From positions 3,410,001-3,474,000 of the forward strand of contig NZ_KK073874.1 of assembly GCF_000585375.1 (NCBI RefSeq): DNA of 64,000 nucleotides, read 5' to 3'. Position 1 is the stretch's first letter; each line of letters begins with the position of its first letter. This document shows positions 16,848-24,957 of this stretch, piece after piece. A model generated the notes under the pieces. The model ran no database searches. It saw only the letters and a program-made list of their open reading frames with translations, and had not been told where the DNA came from. The translations under genes were made by a program, and so were the position numbers. The DNA is from Cryptosporangium arvum DSM 44712. GTDB taxonomy: Bacteria; Actinomycetota; Actinomycetes; Mycobacteriales; Cryptosporangiaceae.

Positions 16848-18781
16848 ACCGCGCCGAGCTGCTGAGCGCCTACCGCCGGATGCGGCTGATCCGGGTCACC
16901 GAGGAACGGGTCGCGGTCCTCTACGCGCAGGGCCAGGTGCCCGGGTTCGTGCACACGTCGGTCGGGCAGGAGGCGGTCGCGGTGGGCGCGCTGTTCCGCG
17001 TCCGCCCCACCGACGTCATCACGTCGACCCACCGCGGCCACGGGCACGTGCTGGCCAAAGGCCTGCCCCCGGAGCGGATGTTCGCGGAGCTGATGGGTAA
17101 GGACGCCGGCGCCAACCGCGGCCGGGGCGGGTCGATGCACGTCGCCGACCCGGAGCTGGGGATCTTCGGTGCCAACGGCATCGTGGGGGCCGGGCTGCCG
17201 ATCGCGACCGGGGCGGCGTACGCGCTCCGCCCCCGCGGCGACGTCGCGATCGCGTTCTTCGGGGACGGCGCCGTGTCCACGGGTGCGTTCCACGAGTCGC
17301 TCAACCTCGCCGCGCTGTGGCAGCTGCCGGTCGTGTACGTGTGCGAGAACAACGGGTTCTCGGAGTTCTCGCGCACCGGTGACCAGCATCCGGTGCCGGT
17401 CGCGCAGCGAGCCGTCGCGTACGGGATGCCGTTCCAGCAGGTCGACGGCAACGACGTCGAAGCGGTGGACGCGGTGATGGACGCCGCGCTGGCCGCGGTG
17501 CGGTCCGGAGGCGGTCCGCGGCTGGTCGAAGCGGTGACGCTGCGGGTGCGGGGCCACTACGAGGGGGATCCCCAGCGGTACCGGGGCGCGGCGGATCTGC
17601 CCGCTGACCCACTGGTGGTGGCCCGCGAGCGGCTGCTGGCGTCCGGCGTTCCCCGGCCGGAGATCGACGAGATCGACGACGAGATCGCGAGGGTGGTCGC
17701 GTCGGCGGAGAAGTTCGCGGTCGACGCGCCGGAGCCGGACCCGGCGACGGCGCGGGAGTTCGTGACCGCCCCGCGGAGGTTCGTCGCCGTGACCGATCCC
17801 GGAGCGGGCACCCCGGTCTCCACCTCCCGGATCATCCGGCAGGCGCTCTCCGACGCGCTCACCGACGACCCCACGGTGTTCCTGGCCGGTATCGACGTCG
17901 CCGGCGGCAACGTGTTCGGGCTGACCCGCGGGCTGGCCGAGCAGTGGCCGGACCGCGTGCTGGACACACCGATCGCCGAGACCGCGATCATGGGCCTCGG
18001 CGTCGGCGCGGCGATGGCCGGGCTGCGCCCGGTGGTCGAGCTGATGTACCTGGACTTCCTCGGTGTCTGCCTCGACCAGCTGATGAACCAGGCTGCCAAG
18101 CTGCGGTTCATGACCGGCGGCGCCGTCACCGTGCCGATGGTCGTGCGGACGCAGTTCGGGTCCGGCCGCTCGTCGGGCAGCCAGCACTCGCAGAGCCTCG
18201 AGGCGCTGCTGGCCCACCTGCCGGGCCTGACCGTCGTGATGCCCAGCGACCCGGCCGACCACTACGGCCTGCTGCGCAGCGCGATCGACGACGACAACCC
18301 GGTCGTGTTCATCGAGAACCGGCTGATCTACGAGCGCAAAGGCCCGCTGCCCGCTCGCGGGTACCGGGTGCCGCTGGGTTCGGCGCGGGTCGTGCGCCCC
18401 GGGACCGACCTCACGATCGTGTCCTGGTCACGCATGGTGCACCTCTCGCTGGCGGCCGCCGCGCAACTGGCTTCGGAAGGCGTCGACGCCGAAGTGGTCG
18501 ACCTGCGCACGATCACACCGCTCGACCGCGACGCGGTGCTGCGCTCGCTCGCCCGCACCAACCGCCTGTTGATCGTCCACGAGGCGGTCACCGACTTCGG
18601 CGTCGGCGCCGAACTCGCCGCGCTGGCCGTGAACGAGGGCTTCTGGTCGCTGGACGCGCCGGTGCGGCGGGTCGGTGCGCCGGCCACGCCCGCGCCCTAC
18701 GCCCCCGCGCTCGAACGCACCTGGATCCCCACCGAGAACGACATCATCCGCGCCGCCCGCGAGCTGACCGCGGACCGCTAG
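16844..18781 (+). CDS. fused E1 alpha-beta 2-oxoacid (acetoin/pyruvate-type) dehydrogenase
   Basis: About 645 residues. The N-terminal half (1 to about 320) is an E1-alpha with the thiamine diphosphate motif GDG at 140-142 through ENN at 168-170, and HRGHGHVLAKG. The C-terminal half (from about 330) is an E1-beta with TPIAETAIMGLGVGAAM and the typical DQLMNQAAKLRFMTGG. Alpha and beta are usually separate genes in acetoin and branched-chain complexes. No E2 or E3 gene is adjacent. It would decarboxylate a 2-oxo acid or cleave an acyloin (inference). The GTG start overlaps the ligase stop. Confidence 0.88.
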   Translation: MNRAELLSAYRRMRLIRVTEERVAVLYAQGQVPGFVHTSVGQEAVAVGALFRVRPTDVITSTHRGHGHVLAKGLPPERMFAELMGKDAGANRGRGGSMHVADPELGIFGANGIVGAGLPIATGAAYALRPRGDVAIAFFGDGAVSTGAFHESLNLAALWQLPVVYVCENNGFSEFSRTGDQHPVPVAQRAVAYGMPFQQVDGNDVEAVDAVMDAALAAVRSGGGPRLVEAVTLRVRGHYEGDPQRYRGAADLPADPLVVARERLLASGVPRPEIDEIDDEIARVVASAEKFAVDAPEPDPATAREFVTAPRRFVAVTDPGAGTPVSTSRIIRQALSDALTDDPTVFLAGIDVAGGNVFGLTRGLAEQWPDRVLDTPIAETAIMGLGVGAAMAGLRPVVELMYLDFLGVCLDQLMNQAAKLRFMTGGAVTVPMVVRTQFGSGRSSGSQHSQSLEALLAHLPGLTVVMPSDPADHYGLLRSAIDDDNPVVFIENRLIYERKGPLPARGYRVPLGSARVVRPGTDLTIVSWSRMVHLSLAAAAQLASEGVDAEVVDLRTITPLDRDAVLRSLARTNRLLIVHEAVTDFGVGAELAALAVNEGFWSLDAPVRRVGAPATPAPYAPALERTWIPTENDIIRAARELTADR

Positions 18782-18806
18782 GTCCCGACGACAGAGGAGC
18801 AGAAAC

Positions 18807-19562
18807 ATGAAACTGGACGGACGTATCGCGATCATCACCGGCGCCGGGTCGGGCATGGGCCGGGCGATGGCGCAGGAGTTCGTGGCGAACGGCGCCACGG
18901 TCGTCGCGGTCGACGTGCGCACCGACCCGGTCGCCGAGACCGTGAAGCTGCTCGACGACGGCCGCAGCGTCGCCCAGACCGCGGACGTGTCGAGCCGGGC
19001 CGACGTCGAGCGGGTGGTCACCGAGGCCGTCGAGCGCTTCGGCCGGGTCGACATCCTCTGCAACAACGCCGGTGTGCTCGACGACTACACTCCCGCGCAC
19101 GAGACCACCGACGAGCTGTGGAACCGGGTGATCGGGGTCAACATCAACGGTCCGTTCCTGTTCTCACGCGCGGCGCTGACTCCGATGCTCGAGCAGGGCA
19201 AGGGCGTGATCATCAACACCGCGTCGATCTCCTCGTTCGTCGCCGGTGGCGGCGGTGCGGCCTACACGTCGTCGAAGCACGCGGTTCTCGGCCTGACCAA
19301 GCAGCTGGCGTTCGACTACGGCAAGCGCGGGGTGCGGGTCAACGCGATCTGCCCCGGTGCGATCCACACCGGGATGACCGGGCACCTGATGACGGCCGAC
19401 GGACGCAACCCGCACGTCGACGCGGCCATCGCCGCGACCCCCGCGGGCCGGTGGGGTAAACCCGAGGAGATCGCGCACATGGCGCTGTTCCTCGCGAGCG
19501 ACGAAGCCGATTTCATCCACGGCGCCGCGTTTACTGTGGATGGTGGCTGGCTCCTGCCGTAG
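18807..19562 (+). CDS. classical SDR oxidoreductase (FabG-like)
   Basis: About 251 residues. TGAGSGMGRAMA at the N-terminus, acidic DVRTD after beta-2 (NAD preference inferred), NNAGV, catalytic Ser in TASISSF and the Tyr-Lys pair in AAYTSSKHAV, and the C-terminal FTVDGGW. The start has GAGGAG about eight bases upstream. It lacks the mycofactocin loop and is therefore the ordinary NAD(P)-linked member of the operon, 25 bases after the E1 gene. Confidence 0.9.
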   Translation: MKLDGRIAIITGAGSGMGRAMAQEFVANGATVVAVDVRTDPVAETVKLLDDGRSVAQTADVSSRADVERVVTEAVERFGRVDILCNNAGVLDDYTPAHETTDELWNRVIGVNINGPFLFSRAALTPMLEQGKGVIINTASISSFVAGGGGAAYTSSKHAVLGLTKQLAFDYGKRGVRVNAICPGAIHTGMTGHLMTADGRNPHVDAAIAATPAGRWGKPEEIAHMALFLASDEADFIHGAAFTVDGGWLLP

Positions 19563-19604
19563 GGAATTACGACGGCGGGTCGGTTATCGGGAAAGGACAA
19601 CGGG

Positions 19605-20318
19605 GTGACAAGCGATTCAGCGGCCGAGCAGGCCGGAGCATCTCCGCTGACCGGCGTGGGTGAGCAACTGCGGCGGGCGCGTCAGGCGGCGGGCATCTCG
19701 GTGCGCGAGATGGCCCGCCGGGTCGACGTGTCGCCGAGCTTCATCTCGCAGGTCGAGCTGGGTCGCACGAAGCCGTCGGTCGGCACGCTCTACGCGATCG
19801 CCAGCGAGTTGGGCGTCCCGCTGGACGATCTGATGCCGATCGGCCAGGCCCTACCGGAGCCGGCGGCCCCGCCGGCGCGTCCGGTGCCGGAGGGGGACGA
19901 CCGCCTGCAGCTGATCCGCCGCGGCGTGTTGCGGCCGTTCGACGCCGAGCCGGAGAACACCGGCTCGGAGGCGCCGGTGCAGCGGGCCGACCGGCGCCAC
20001 GAACTGCGGATGGGATCCGCGGTGTGGGGGCGGCTGACCGCCGACCACGACCCCGACAACGACTTCCTGCACGTCGTCTACGCACCGGGCGGCGAGTCGT
20101 GCCCGGCCGACAACATGATCCACCACCGGGGCCACGAGTACGGCTACGTGATCGCCGGCCTCCTCGACGTCCAGGTCGGGTTCACGCACTACACGCTGCA
20201 CGCCGGCGACTCGATCAGCTTCGCGTCGACCACGCCGCACCGGCTGTCCAACCCCGGTGGGGTCGACTCCGTGTCGTTGTGGATGGTCGTCGGCCGGGGC
20301 GGGACGCCTGTTCTGTAG
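19605..20318 (+). CDS. XRE-family regulator with C-terminal cupin sensor
   Basis: About 237 residues. The N-terminal HTH_XRE (about 18-75) includes LRRARQAAGISVREMARRVD, VSPSFISQVELGRTKPSVGT and LYAIASELGVPLDDLM. A linker rich in Pro follows, then a C-terminal cupin barrel (about 145-232) with HHRGHEYGYVIAG and HAGDSISFASTTPH, whose histidines could bind metal or ligand. This is the MerR-unlike PuuR/SutR-style architecture that senses small metabolites. Its position inside the operon suggests local, ligand-responsive control in addition to LysR. Confidence 0.9.
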   Translation: MTSDSAAEQAGASPLTGVGEQLRRARQAAGISVREMARRVDVSPSFISQVELGRTKPSVGTLYAIASELGVPLDDLMPIGQALPEPAAPPARPVPEGDDRLQLIRRGVLRPFDAEPENTGSEAPVQRADRRHELRMGSAVWGRLTADHDPDNDFLHVVYAPGGESCPADNMIHHRGHEYGYVIAGLLDVQVGFTHYTLHAGDSISFASTTPHRLSNPGGVDSVSLWMVVGRGGTPVL

Positions 20319-20349
20319 TACCTCTTCTCGTTTTCGCAAGGAGGTTGCC

Positions 20350-21180
20350 ATGACGCGTGCCCGGAACAAGGTCGCGCTGGTCACCGGAGCCGCCCGCGGG
20401 CAGGGCCGGAGCCATGCGCTCCGGCTCGCCCGGGAGGGCGCCGACATCATCGCCGTCGACATCTGCCGACAGATCGCCACCGTGCCCTATCCGATGCCGA
20501 CCGAGGAGGACCTGGCCGAGACCGCACGGCTGGTCGAGGAGACCGACCGGCGGATCGTGACCGCCGTCGCCGACGTCCGCGACCTCGACGAGCTGACCGG
20601 CGTGGTGGACGACGCGGTCGAACGGCTCGGGCGGCTCGACATCGTCGCGGCCAACGCCGGTATCCACAGCGGGGGAGTGCCCACCTGGGAGATGGACGAC
20701 CAGATGTGGCAGGACCTCGTCGACGTCAACCTGACCGGCGTCTGGATCACCTGCAAGGTCGCCGTCCCGCACCTGATCGCGGCCGGCGGCGGCAGCATCG
20801 TGATCACGAGCTCGGTCGCCGGGATGCGGCCGTTCGGCGGTATCGCGCACTACGTCAGCGCGAAGCACGCGCTGATGGGGCTCACCAAGACGCTGGCGCA
20901 GGAGCTGGGGCAGCACAACATCCGGGTCAACGCGGTGAACCCGACCCAGGTCGACACGCCGATGATCATGAACCCGCTGATCTACCAGCTCTTCCTCCCT
21001 GACGTCCCGGAGCCGACGAAGGAGCAGTTCGCGGTGGCGTCGCAGGAGGGCATGCTGCTGCCGACGCCGTGGGTCGAGCCGAGCGACGTCAGTGACGCTC
21101 TCGTCTTCCTCTCCTCGGACGAGGCCCGGTTCATCACCGGCATCGGGCTGCCGGTGGACGCGGGGGTGCTGGCGAAATGA
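20350..21180 (+). CDS. mycofactocin-coupled SDR oxidoreductase (copy 2)
   Basis: About 276 residues. It carries TGAARGQGRSHA and the subfamily loop ADIIAVDICRQIATVPYPMP before EEDLAETARLVEE, then NAGIHSGG, SSVAGM and HYVSAKHALMG. It is more similar to copy 3 than to copy 1, sharing the NPTQVDTPMI and PTKEQFA segments, so the two downstream copies look like a tandem duplication. A strong AAGGAGG lies seven bases before the ATG. It overlaps copy 3 by ATGA. The N-terminal frame extended to 20257 is excluded. Confidence 0.92.
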   Translation: MTRARNKVALVTGAARGQGRSHALRLAREGADIIAVDICRQIATVPYPMPTEEDLAETARLVEETDRRIVTAVADVRDLDELTGVVDDAVERLGRLDIVAANAGIHSGGVPTWEMDDQMWQDLVDVNLTGVWITCKVAVPHLIAAGGGSIVITSSVAGMRPFGGIAHYVSAKHALMGLTKTLAQELGQHNIRVNAVNPTQVDTPMIMNPLIYQLFLPDVPEPTKEQFAVASQEGMLLPTPWVEPSDVSDALVFLSSDEARFITGIGLPVDAGVLAK

Positions 21181-22004
21181 AGCTGGCCGGGAAAGTCGCG
21201 TTCATCACCGGGGCGGCCCGGGGGCAGGGCCGCAGCCATGCGGTGACGCTCGCCGCCGAGGGCGCCGACATCATCGCGGTCGACCTGTGCGCCCCGCTCG
21301 ACACGGTCGGCTACCCGCTGGCGACCGAGGAGGACCTCGCCGAGACCGTGCGCCAGGTGGAGGCGCTCGACCGGCGCATCGTCGCCCGGGTCGCCGACGT
21401 CCGGGACACCGCCGGCCTGCGCGCGGCCGTGGACGAGGGCGTCGCCGAGCTGGGGCGGCTGGACATCGTCGCGGCCAACGCCGGCATCCTCTCCAGTGGC
21501 TCGACGCAGGAGCTGACCGAGGCGGCGTGGCGCGAGATGATCGACGTCAACCTCTCCGGCGTCTGGCGGACCTGCAAGGTGGCGATTCCGCACGTCATCG
21601 CCGGTGGCCGTGGTGGTTCGCTGATCCTCACCAGCTCGGTGGCCGGGCTGAAGTCGTACCCGAACGTGGGGCACTACGTGGCGGCGAAGCACGGCGTCGT
21701 GGGGTTGGCGCGCACGCTCGCCACCGAGCTCGGGCCGTACGGCATCCGCGTCAACACGGTCAACCCGACCCAGGTCGACACGGACATGATCCAGAATGAC
21801 GTGATGTATCACCTGTTCGTGCCGGACGAGGACAATCCCACGAAGGAGCAGTTCGCCGCCGCGTCCCGCGCGACCGGCCTGCTACCCGTCGACTGGATCG
21901 AGTCGCGTGACGTCAGCGAGGTCGTGTTGTTCCTCGCGTCCGACGCGGCCCGCTACCTCACCGGGATCGCGCTCCCGATCGACGCCGGGGCGACGCTGCG
22001 GTGA
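21177..22004 (+). CDS. mycofactocin-coupled SDR oxidoreductase (copy 3)
   Basis: About 275 residues. TGAARGQGRSHAVTLAAEG, the loop DLCAPLDTVGYPLATEEDL, then NAGILSSG, SSVAGLKSYP and HYVAAKHGVVG. NPTQVDTDMI and NPTKEQFAAASRATG match copy 2. Start and stop overlap the neighbours (ATGA and GTGA), so it is translationally coupled on both sides. In this family a dedicated redox carrier replaces free NAD, so substrates are typically alcohols that would give unfavourable equilibria or reactive products (family knowledge). Confidence 0.92.
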   Translation: MKLAGKVAFITGAARGQGRSHAVTLAAEGADIIAVDLCAPLDTVGYPLATEEDLAETVRQVEALDRRIVARVADVRDTAGLRAAVDEGVAELGRLDIVAANAGILSSGSTQELTEAAWREMIDVNLSGVWRTCKVAIPHVIAGGRGGSLILTSSVAGLKSYPNVGHYVAAKHGVVGLARTLATELGPYGIRVNTVNPTQVDTDMIQNDVMYHLFVPDEDNPTKEQFAAASRATGLLPVDWIESRDVSEVVLFLASDAARYLTGIALPIDAGATLR

Positions 22005-22762
22005 GTCTGCTCGACCGGTTCCGGCTCGACGGCCGGGTGGCGATCGTGACCGGGGCGTCGTCCGGTCTCGGGGTGGCGTTCGCGGCCGGCTTCGCCGAGG
22101 CCGGCGCGGACGTCGTGCTGGCGGCCCGGCGCGCCGACCGGCTGGCCGGCACCGCCGATCTGGTGTGCGCCGCCGGCCCTCGCGCGCTGGCCGTGACCAC
22201 GGACGTGACCGACCCCGACCAGTGCGCCGCGCTGGTGGACGCCGCAATGGCCGAGTTCGGCCGCGTTGACGTGCTGATCAACAACGCCGGCGTCGGCACC
22301 GCGGTCCCGGCGCTGCGCGAGACGCCCGACCAGTTCTCGGCCGTCGTCGACCTGAACCTTAACGCGAGCTACTGGGTCGCCCAGGCCTGCGGGCGCGTGA
22401 TGCGACCGGGCAGCGCGATCGTCAACGTGTCCAGCGTTCTGGCGATCACGACGGCGGGCTTGCCACAGGCCGCGTACACCGCGAGCAAGGCCGGCGTGAT
22501 CGGCCTGACCCGTGATCTGGCGCAGCAGTGGGGGAGCCGCCGGGGAATCCGGGTGAACGCGATCGCGCCGGGTTTCTTCAAGTCGGAGATGACCGACCAG
22601 TACCCGCCGGGGTACCTGGAGAGCCTGCGAGGCCGCATGCTGCTCGGCCGGATGGGCGACCCGCAGGAGCTGGCCGCGACGGCGGTGTGGCTGGCGTCGG
22701 ACGCCGCGGGCTACGTCACCGGGCAAACGGTGGTCGTCGACGGCGGCGTCACGATCACCTAG
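22001..22762 (+). CDS. classical SDR oxidoreductase
   Basis: About 253 residues. TGASSGLGVAFA, AARRADR after beta-2 (NADP preference inferred), NNAGVG, SSVLAIT and YTASKAGVIG for the catalytic Ser-Tyr-Lys, and a C-terminal GQTVVVDGGVTIT. The GTG start overlaps copy 3 of the mycofactocin enzymes as GTGA. It is the last gene of the rightward catabolic operon; 133 bases without a clear feature follow before the next gene on the opposite strand. Confidence 0.9.
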   Translation: MSLLDRFRLDGRVAIVTGASSGLGVAFAAGFAEAGADVVLAARRADRLAGTADLVCAAGPRALAVTTDVTDPDQCAALVDAAMAEFGRVDVLINNAGVGTAVPALRETPDQFSAVVDLNLNASYWVAQACGRVMRPGSAIVNVSSVLAITTAGLPQAAYTASKAGVIGLTRDLAQQWGSRRGIRVNAIAPGFFKSEMTDQYPPGYLESLRGRMLLGRMGDPQELAATAVWLASDAAGYVTGQTVVVDGGVTIT

Positions 22763-22895
22763 CGCGGTGCGGACGGGCGCAGCGTACGGAGACACGTCGA
22801 GCCCTCGCGGCACGAGCGGGCACTCGCTGCCGGTACCGAACCGGCCCCGCCGAGGCCGGCCACCCAACCCGGCCAGCCTCCCGGTACGCCGGGGG

Positions 22896-23618
22896 TCACG
22901 TCGCCCCGTCGTCCGGTCCTGCTCCGGTCGCGCCACGCCGACCGGTGGCGAACCGTCTCACCGCGAGCTCCGCCATGTCGATCCCGGTGAAGGTCGGCGG
23001 CACGATGTGCGGCGGGAGATCGGAGTGGTCGACCTGATTGGCCGCGACGAGTTCGCGGACACCACCCACCGCGGCAATGGTGCCCAACACCAGCGGCGCT
23101 GCTACCAACGCAGCCCGGACCACCGTGCGCAGCCGGGCCGGGAGCCGCAGCGCGGCCGGGATCGGTTGCGCCGGCGTGATCCGCCACCAGCGCCACAGCC
23201 AGACGAGGAGCACGGCCAGGCCGAGTACTCCGCTGGCCAGGTCCACCTTCGTCGACTGATTCTCGCCCAACGCCGAATCCAGGCGGTCCCACGCGAGGTG
23301 AGTCGCTGCTCCGATCATCAGCGAGACGGCGATCCACCACACCGCGGTCGCCCGGCGCCAGACGAACCGTTCGGCGGGCGGCCACGCGCGCCCCGCGGCG
23401 GCCGGCGGCATGAGCGCGACGGCGGGCCGTTTGAGCAGCACGTGGAACACCACGAGCAGGGCCAGGGCGAGCAACGGGTCGAGCCAGAACACCGACGACG
23501 TGTGGTGGGCGGCGGTGAGCAGAGTAGTGCCGGGAGGTTGAGCCAGGGCAGCGCGACGTAGTACGTGCGCGTCTCGGCCGGCGTCGTCGTCCTCGGCCGT
23601 CGCGCGTTCGTGCCTCAC
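22896..23618 (-). pseudogene. DUF4184-like membrane protein, 5'-truncated and frameshifted
   Basis: The 240-codon frame encodes several hydrophobic helices plus MIGAATHLAWDRL, which resembles the DUF4184 family (GTATHVVWD). The family N-terminus, about 50 residues starting MPFTxSHxAAVLP, is absent. Just upstream another frame encodes TRTYYVALPWLNLP (about 23540-23590), the segment expected immediately before this one, so a frameshift near 23540 separates them. The first ~40 codons of the long frame are therefore not native. It is probably a decayed gene; a sequencing error could explain the frameshift but not the missing N-terminus. Confidence 0.55.
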
Positions 23619-23625
23619 GACGTCA

Positions 23626-24282
23626 CTACCCGGTCAGGCCTTTCAAAAGGATGTCCAGAACGGCGTCGATGCCGGCCTGACGTTCGTCCGATGACATGGC
23701 GGTGGACAGGTTGGGTAGCAGTGTCGACAGCCCGTGCGCGGTGGCCCAGCAGGCCAGGGCCGCCCCGGGGACGCTCTCCGGGCTGAGTGCTTCCACCTCG
23801 ACGAGGCGATCGAGGGCCGCCATCAGGTAGTGGTCGGGCTTCGGGCGGCCGTCCCAGTCCGGTCCGTGGTCGGCGTCCGGCGCGGGGAGGGCGAGGGCGG
23901 AGGGCTCGCTCATCGCCATCCGGAACAGGCCGGGCTCCTCCAGCGCGAACAGCACGTAGCCACGGCCGACCTCCCGTAGGTGGGCGATCGCCGCCGCACG
24001 TGGATCGTTCGGCTCCGCCACCACCACCCGGTCGAGATGCGCGGCGATCGCCGCGCCCATCTCCGTGAGCGCCTTCAGGGCGACCGCCCGCTTGAACTCC
24101 GACAGAGTGTCGAAATGCCGGTAGGCGGCGTTCGCGGTCACACCGACCGACCGGGCGACCTCACGCAAGACGACAGCCTCCGGACCGCCCGTGGATGCCA
24201 GCCCCATCCCGGCGTCGATCAGCGCCAGCCGCAGGTTGCCGTGATGGTAGGTCGACCTGCGTTCGCCGGTGGGTCGTGCCAT
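23626..24282 (-). CDS. TetR-family transcriptional regulator
   Basis: About 218 residues. The N-terminal TetR HTH reads YHHGNLRLALIDAGMGLASTGG, VVLREVARSVGVTANAAYRHFDTLSEF. The C-terminal ligand domain resembles the WHG (TetR_C_33) type. The ATG start lies at the end of a short gap to the next gene upstream. A 20-bp palindrome at 24891-24910, two genes upstream in the divergent region, is a candidate operator (inference). Ligand unknown. Confidence 0.88.
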   Translation of the reverse strand: MARPTGERRSTYHHGNLRLALIDAGMGLASTGGPEAVVLREVARSVGVTANAAYRHFDTLSEFKRAVALKALTEMGAAIAAHLDRVVVAEPNDPRAAAIAHLREVGRGYVLFALEEPGLFRMAMSEPSALALPAPDADHGPDWDGRPKPDHYLMAALDRLVEVEALSPESVPGAALACWATAHGLSTLLPNLSTAMSSDERQAGIDAVLDILLKGLTG

Positions 24283-24350
24283 CTATCGTGCCTACCTGTC
24301 CGCTGCTCGCCGGCTCCCCACGATAGAGGCAGCGGGAGAAGCGCCGGGCG

Positions 24351-24857
24351 TCAGACACCGGCATGCGGGGCGGGCTTCGCCTTCGCTTTGCGGACGATGT
24401 CGCGAGCGAAGCCCACGGTCTCGATCCGGGTGTGCCGGCGGATGGCCGGACTGAGCCCCGACATGCCGCCCAGCACGCGGAGCAGCGGGCTCAGGATGAG
24501 CTCGACCGTGCAGAGGAACTCCGAGGTCTCGGCGGTCTGCTCGGTGGCCGACATCGTCCAACGAACCTGGAGGTGCGCGGGAACCAGGTGGAACAGGTAG
24601 ACGCGGCTGCGGCGAGAGTGCATCTCGACGTGGGTCGGCGAGGCGGTGACCTCCCGGTAGTGCTGGATGATGAGGTGACCGCCGATGGCCTCGACGTTGA
24701 CCGTGCCGCGGACGCCGTCCTGGACGGTGATGCCCGCCGCGCGGTGCGCGGTCGGAGCGGCGGCCTGGTATTCGGCGTCGGACAGGGTGAAGAGCCAGTC
24801 GCTCAGGTCGACCCGGTCGAGGGGAACGTCGAGCGTCGTCCGTCCGGTGTGCTTCAT
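24351..24857 (-). CDS. conserved-looking hypothetical protein
   Basis: About 168 residues starting MKHTGRTTLDVPLDRVDLSDWLFTL; 13 codons upstream of this ATG are excluded because they run over the divergent promoter. The middle has alternating beta strands (HLIIQHYREVT, RSRVYLFHLVPAHLQVRWTM), compatible with a START/SRPBCC-like or lipocalin-like fold. The C-terminus is helical and basic. I cannot assign a function. It is divergent from the LuxR ATPase at 24958 and shares its control region. Confidence 0.65.
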   Translation of the reverse strand: MKHTGRTTLDVPLDRVDLSDWLFTLSDAEYQAAAPTAHRAAGITVQDGVRGTVNVEAIGGHLIIQHYREVTASPTHVEMHSRRSRVYLFHLVPAHLQVRWTMSATEQTAETSEFLCTVELILSPLLRVLGGMSGLSPAIRRHTRIETVGFARDIVRKAKAKPAPHAGV

Positions 24858-24890
24858 GGGGGCAAGGAAAGTGCTTGCGCGCGCGTGGCA

Positions 24891-24910
24891 CATCACTCGA
24901 TCGAGTAATG
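24891..24910. promoter_or_regulatory. palindromic operator, probably TetR-type
   Basis: CATCACTCGATCGAGTAATG is a 20-bp inverted repeat with one mismatched pair and a perfect 12-bp core (ACTCGATCGAGT, 24895-24906). It lies between the divergent genes 24857 and 24958 and covers the -35 position of a likely rightward promoter whose -10 is TATACT at 24920-24925. Binding here would block the LuxR ATPase gene and perhaps its divergent neighbour. The nearby TetR gene (23626-24282) is the likely binder, by inference. Confidence 0.6.
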
Positions 24911-24957
24911 TTCACAGCGTATACTTTGCTTTCTCCGTGGCCCGAGAGGTGAAACGG

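Noticed and set aside
15219-18262. Long minus-strand open frames opposite the acyl-CoA ligase and E1 genes
   Set aside because: Antisense shadows of well-supported enzymes; no motif and no ribosome binding site.
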